Source of the DNA: Planctomycetota bacterium
Lineage (GTDB): Bacteria; Planctomycetota; UBA1135; UBA2386
Direction of reading: 5' to 3'
NCBI GenBank assembly: GCA_016713175.1
Contig: JADJPQ010000026.1
Span: 372,001-436,000 of the forward strand
Length of the DNA stretch: 64,000 nt
Position 1 is the stretch's first letter. The number at the start of each line of letters is the position of its first letter. The position numbers were made by a program, and so were the translations under genes. This document shows, in pieces, positions 61,696 to 64,000 of the stretch. The notes beneath the pieces are model-generated. The model worked only from the letters and a program-made list of their open reading frames with translations, was not told where the DNA came from and did no database searches.

Positions 61696-63804
61696 TCAAC
61701 GCTGCAACACGACCTCGATCCCACCGGCCGGCTGTCGCCAGCGCAGCAGCCGCCCCTGGGGGTCCACGACCGCTTCGAACTCGGCGCCGGCCAGCTTCAT
61801 CGCCAGCACCTGCGCCTTGGTGGCGACGCCGCCGAGCTCGATCGACACCTCGGCCCCGCCGCGAACCTGCATGCCAAACGCCGATCGCGACTCGTCGCTC
61901 AGCATCTGCACCCGCACCTCGGCGCCCTCGGCCAGCGGCGGCAGCCTGGCCGCGAGGATCGCGAAATGGCCGACACTGTTGTTATGCAACAGCAGCGTGT
62001 CGGCCGCCATCTCGACCACCTCGCTGCGTTCCTCGTCGCCGACCTTGCTCGTCACCGTGGCGCTGGTGCCGGCGACCTGCACCCCGAACGTCGATCGCGC
62101 CTCGCCGATGTCCCGCTGCGCCTGCAGCGACCGCGCCCGGCCATCGTCACCGACCTCGGTGCGCATCGTCTCGATGAACCGCCCTTTGGCCAGGTCGACC
62201 CGGCTGACGAACAGGTGGCCGCCGTCGCCCGCACGTTCGTAGGTCATCGTCTCGACGCCGAGGTCCTGGCCGTTCCGGCGCCACGCCCAGGTGACCGTGT
62301 CGCCGACCTGCCATGGCCATGCATCCTGCCGCCGCGCCGCCGCGGCCACCGTGACGCGCGGCGCCCAGTCCAGCACCTCGATCGACTGCGGCCGGAACGC
62401 GGTCACGCCGCCCGCCAGCCGGATGTGCGACGCATCGACGAACGTCGACTGCCCGACCGTACAGTCGACCGGCAACCAGCCGATCGCGTCGCCGAGCCAC
62501 ACCTCGTTCCACATGTGCTGGCCGAAACTGCCGCCGTAGAGCGGCACATACATCGCCCCCATCGGCGTGCGCGCCGGAATCCCGAGCGAACGCAGCATCG
62601 CCGCCAGCAGATGGGAGTGCCCACCGCAATCGCCCGCCTTCGCCGCCATGGTCCCGGCCGCGGTGACCCCGCCGGGAATGGCGTAGCCGATCTCCGCATG
62701 CGCCCAGTCGGCCAGCCGCTGCACGACCTGGAAGCAGCCCGTCGCGCCAGCCGCCAGTTCGCGCGCCTTGGCGACGATCGCCGCGTCATCGCTCTGGATG
62801 GCAGGCTCGGCCCGCAGGAACGGCTGCAACTCGGGCGCAGCGAACGTACCGACCGGCACCGGAAACGCCGGCGCACCCTTGCCGTCGCTGCGTCCGGTGC
62901 GGATCTCGAACACGCCGTCGATCCGGCCGTCGACCACCGTGCCGACGAACGTCTGACCCGGCGCCTGCAGGCCGGCAACGCTGACGTCCTTGGTGGCATC
63001 GGCGACGACCTTCACCTTGACGAACGTCAGCGGTGTCGGATCGTCGAGATCCAGGTTGGTCTTGCCGACGATCGTGTGGGTCAAATCGACGCGCTGCAGC
63101 CGTTCGACCAGCGCCGGCGCCGCCGGCTCGACCACCATGCCCGCCGCCGGCACTTCGTAACGCACCGTGCGGCCATCGGCGGTGACCCCGACATGGAACG
63201 TGTTGCCATGGTCGGGCAGCTCGATCGACCAGATCCGCGCGGACTCCGCCTTGCCAAGCACGTCGACTTCCCGCGCGGCGGCGACGAGGGCGACCCGCAT
63301 CTTCGAGACGTTGCCGAACTCTGGGGTGAACCACTGCAATTCGACGGCCGGTCCCGGCTGCTGCGGTCCGCGTTGCCACAACCAGCGGTAGTCCGGCGAC
63401 ACGACCACCGTCGCCGGATCCATCACCTGCGGCAAAGCCCCCTCGCGCTGCTCGGCGAAGGTGAAGCCATGCTCGCCGAGTTCGCCATGGACGAGCACGC
63501 GCGCGGTGCCGGCCTCGAGCTGGCTCTGCACCCGCATCACCGCGCGGGTGTCGGCGGCCAAGGTCCAGGTCTGGTCGACCTTCTGGTCGAAGCTGCTGCC
63601 CAGCACCTCGACCTTCAGCAGGCTGCGCACCGTGAACTCGACCACCTCGCGTCCCGCCTGCTGCCGCGGTGTCTCGGTCTCGACCTGGTAGCCGACGATC
63701 CTGTCGGCGACGCGGATCGCGTAGGTACGGACTTCCTGCGCCGGCAGCTGCAGAAGGCAGCAGACCAGGACCAAAGAACCACGACCGGCCAGTTGCTCGA
63801 ACAT
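61696..63804 (-). CDS. Secreted transglutaminase-like protein
   Basis: A 702-residue protein with an N-terminal signal (GRGSLVLVCCLLQLPAQE). The middle region carries a transglutaminase-core triad: Cys in KAGDCGGHSHLLAAML, His in GQHMWNEVWLG and Asp in WLPVDCTVGQ. It is preceded by a long beta-rich region and followed by a C-terminal beta domain with a repeated DLAKGRF-like region. Such enzymes act on peptides or proteins in the periplasm, either as proteases or cross-linkers; which one cannot be told. The short leader upstream in the same frame (to 63852) is left out. Confidence 0.85.
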   Translation of the reverse strand: MFEQLAGRGSLVLVCCLLQLPAQEVRTYAIRVADRIVGYQVETETPRQQAGREVVEFTVRSLLKVEVLGSSFDQKVDQTWTLAADTRAVMRVQSQLEAGTARVLVHGELGEHGFTFAEQREGALPQVMDPATVVVSPDYRWLWQRGPQQPGPAVELQWFTPEFGNVSKMRVALVAAAREVDVLGKAESARIWSIELPDHGNTFHVGVTADGRTVRYEVPAAGMVVEPAAPALVERLQRVDLTHTIVGKTNLDLDDPTPLTFVKVKVVADATKDVSVAGLQAPGQTFVGTVVDGRIDGVFEIRTGRSDGKGAPAFPVPVGTFAAPELQPFLRAEPAIQSDDAAIVAKARELAAGATGCFQVVQRLADWAHAEIGYAIPGGVTAAGTMAAKAGDCGGHSHLLAAMLRSLGIPARTPMGAMYVPLYGGSFGQHMWNEVWLGDAIGWLPVDCTVGQSTFVDASHIRLAGGVTAFRPQSIEVLDWAPRVTVAAAARRQDAWPWQVGDTVTWAWRRNGQDLGVETMTYERAGDGGHLFVSRVDLAKGRFIETMRTEVGDDGRARSLQAQRDIGEARSTFGVQVAGTSATVTSKVGDEERSEVVEMAADTLLLHNNSVGHFAILAARLPPLAEGAEVRVQMLSDESRSAFGMQVRGGAEVSIELGGVATKAQVLAMKLAGAEFEAVVDPQGRLLRWRQPAGGIEVVLQR

Positions 63805-63868
63805 GCGACCTCCAAGTGCCGCCACGTTGACTTCGCTCAGGCGAGCCGTCAAGCGGCGGCCACCGCCG

Positions 63869-64000
63869 TCACTTCAGATTCCGCAAGTGTTCCCAGAACT
63901 CGGTCTCGAACCTGGGCCAATCGACACCGGCGAACGCACCATCGATGGCCTCGCGCAACGGCGCATCGCCGCGCAGCGCGGTCCACACCTTGGGGAACAG
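63869..64000 (-). CDS. 3' end of a gene running off the window
   Basis: The last 43 codons are readable on the minus strand, ending LRNLK at TGA 63869-63871 (FPKVWTALRGDAPLREAIDG in the middle). It lies 64 bp upstream of the transglutaminase-like gene and so may be cotranscribed with it. Too short to identify. Confidence 0.5.
   Translation of the reverse strand: MFPKVWTALRGDAPLREAIDGAFAGVDWPRFETEFWEHLRNLK

Overview
The window is very GC-rich and densely coded, and its gene content points to a planctomycete, most likely one of the deep marine or freshwater lineages of Planctomycetota. The indications are several large secreted proteins (beta-helix, FG-GAP/VCBS, PQQ-type sugar dehydrogenase, cytochrome c peroxidase) that end in one recurrent C-terminal domain, many short signal peptides ending in AQ, a CHAT protease with TPR-like repeats, terpene-cyclase-fold secreted proteins, and Gfo/Idh plus xylose-isomerase-like sugar enzymes. 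There is no rRNA or tRNA in the window, so this placement is inference. Frameshifts and in-frame stops occur in several places, and one block of nearly pure G/C looks like unreliable consensus, so some broken genes may be sequence errors.

Layout. 1-7.7 kb: end of a ClpC chaperone gene, a REP-associated transposase carrying a palindrome inside its coding sequence, lpdA, a truncated nucleotidyltransferase pair, and a large FHA-CAP fusion. 7.7-16.3 kb is an accessory island with almost everything on the minus strand: short tandem repeats, two tandem copies of a lipoprotein-like gene, fragments of an ECF sigma factor and a NADAR gene, then a duplicated operon. Each copy of that operon holds three small paralogous beta-rich proteins, a cysteine-rich protein with a constant N-terminus and a variable C-terminus, and a small unrelated membrane protein. 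It lies downstream of an ECF sigma factor whose linker is encoded by a heptanucleotide repeat; the reading frame is currently out of phase, which is a phase-variation signature. A frameshifted NADAR gene lies upstream of that.

16.5-31.6 kb: secreted and membrane proteins, a sigma-54-type AAA+ protein without an HTH domain, a PcrA/UvrD helicase, CstA, a beta-helix protein, a methyltransferase, a DUF4143 ATPase, a VCBS-repeat protein, and a gene at 30601-31629 that reads through two in-frame TGA codons and is best explained as a two-selenocysteine selenoprotein (thioredoxin-like VPGU motif plus an MsrA-like UFW motif). 31.6-47.2 kb: carboxypeptidase-regulatory-like repeats, a DUF2007 protein, di-heme peroxidase, papain-like protease, alkyltransferase-like protein, a second DUF4143 ATPase interrupted by TGA, PQQ sugar dehydrogenase, two terpene-cyclase-fold proteins and the CHAT protease.

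47.2-50.7 kb: a methionine operon on the minus strand (homoserine dehydrogenase, MetX acyltransferase, cystathionine gamma-synthase) with overlapping start and stop codons, preceded by a recognisable SAM-I riboswitch and a promoter-like sequence; the homoserine dehydrogenase carries an in-frame TAG in its NAD-binding loop. 50.8-64 kb: a third DUF4143 ATPase, membrane proteins including a CPBP protease, an epimerase/dehydrogenase pair, a degraded nucleotidyltransferase, a membrane protein interrupted by the G/C block, a three-gene sugar-oxidation operon (sugar isomerase-like, Gfo/Idh, aldo/keto reductase), a secreted protein, and a transglutaminase-like protein.
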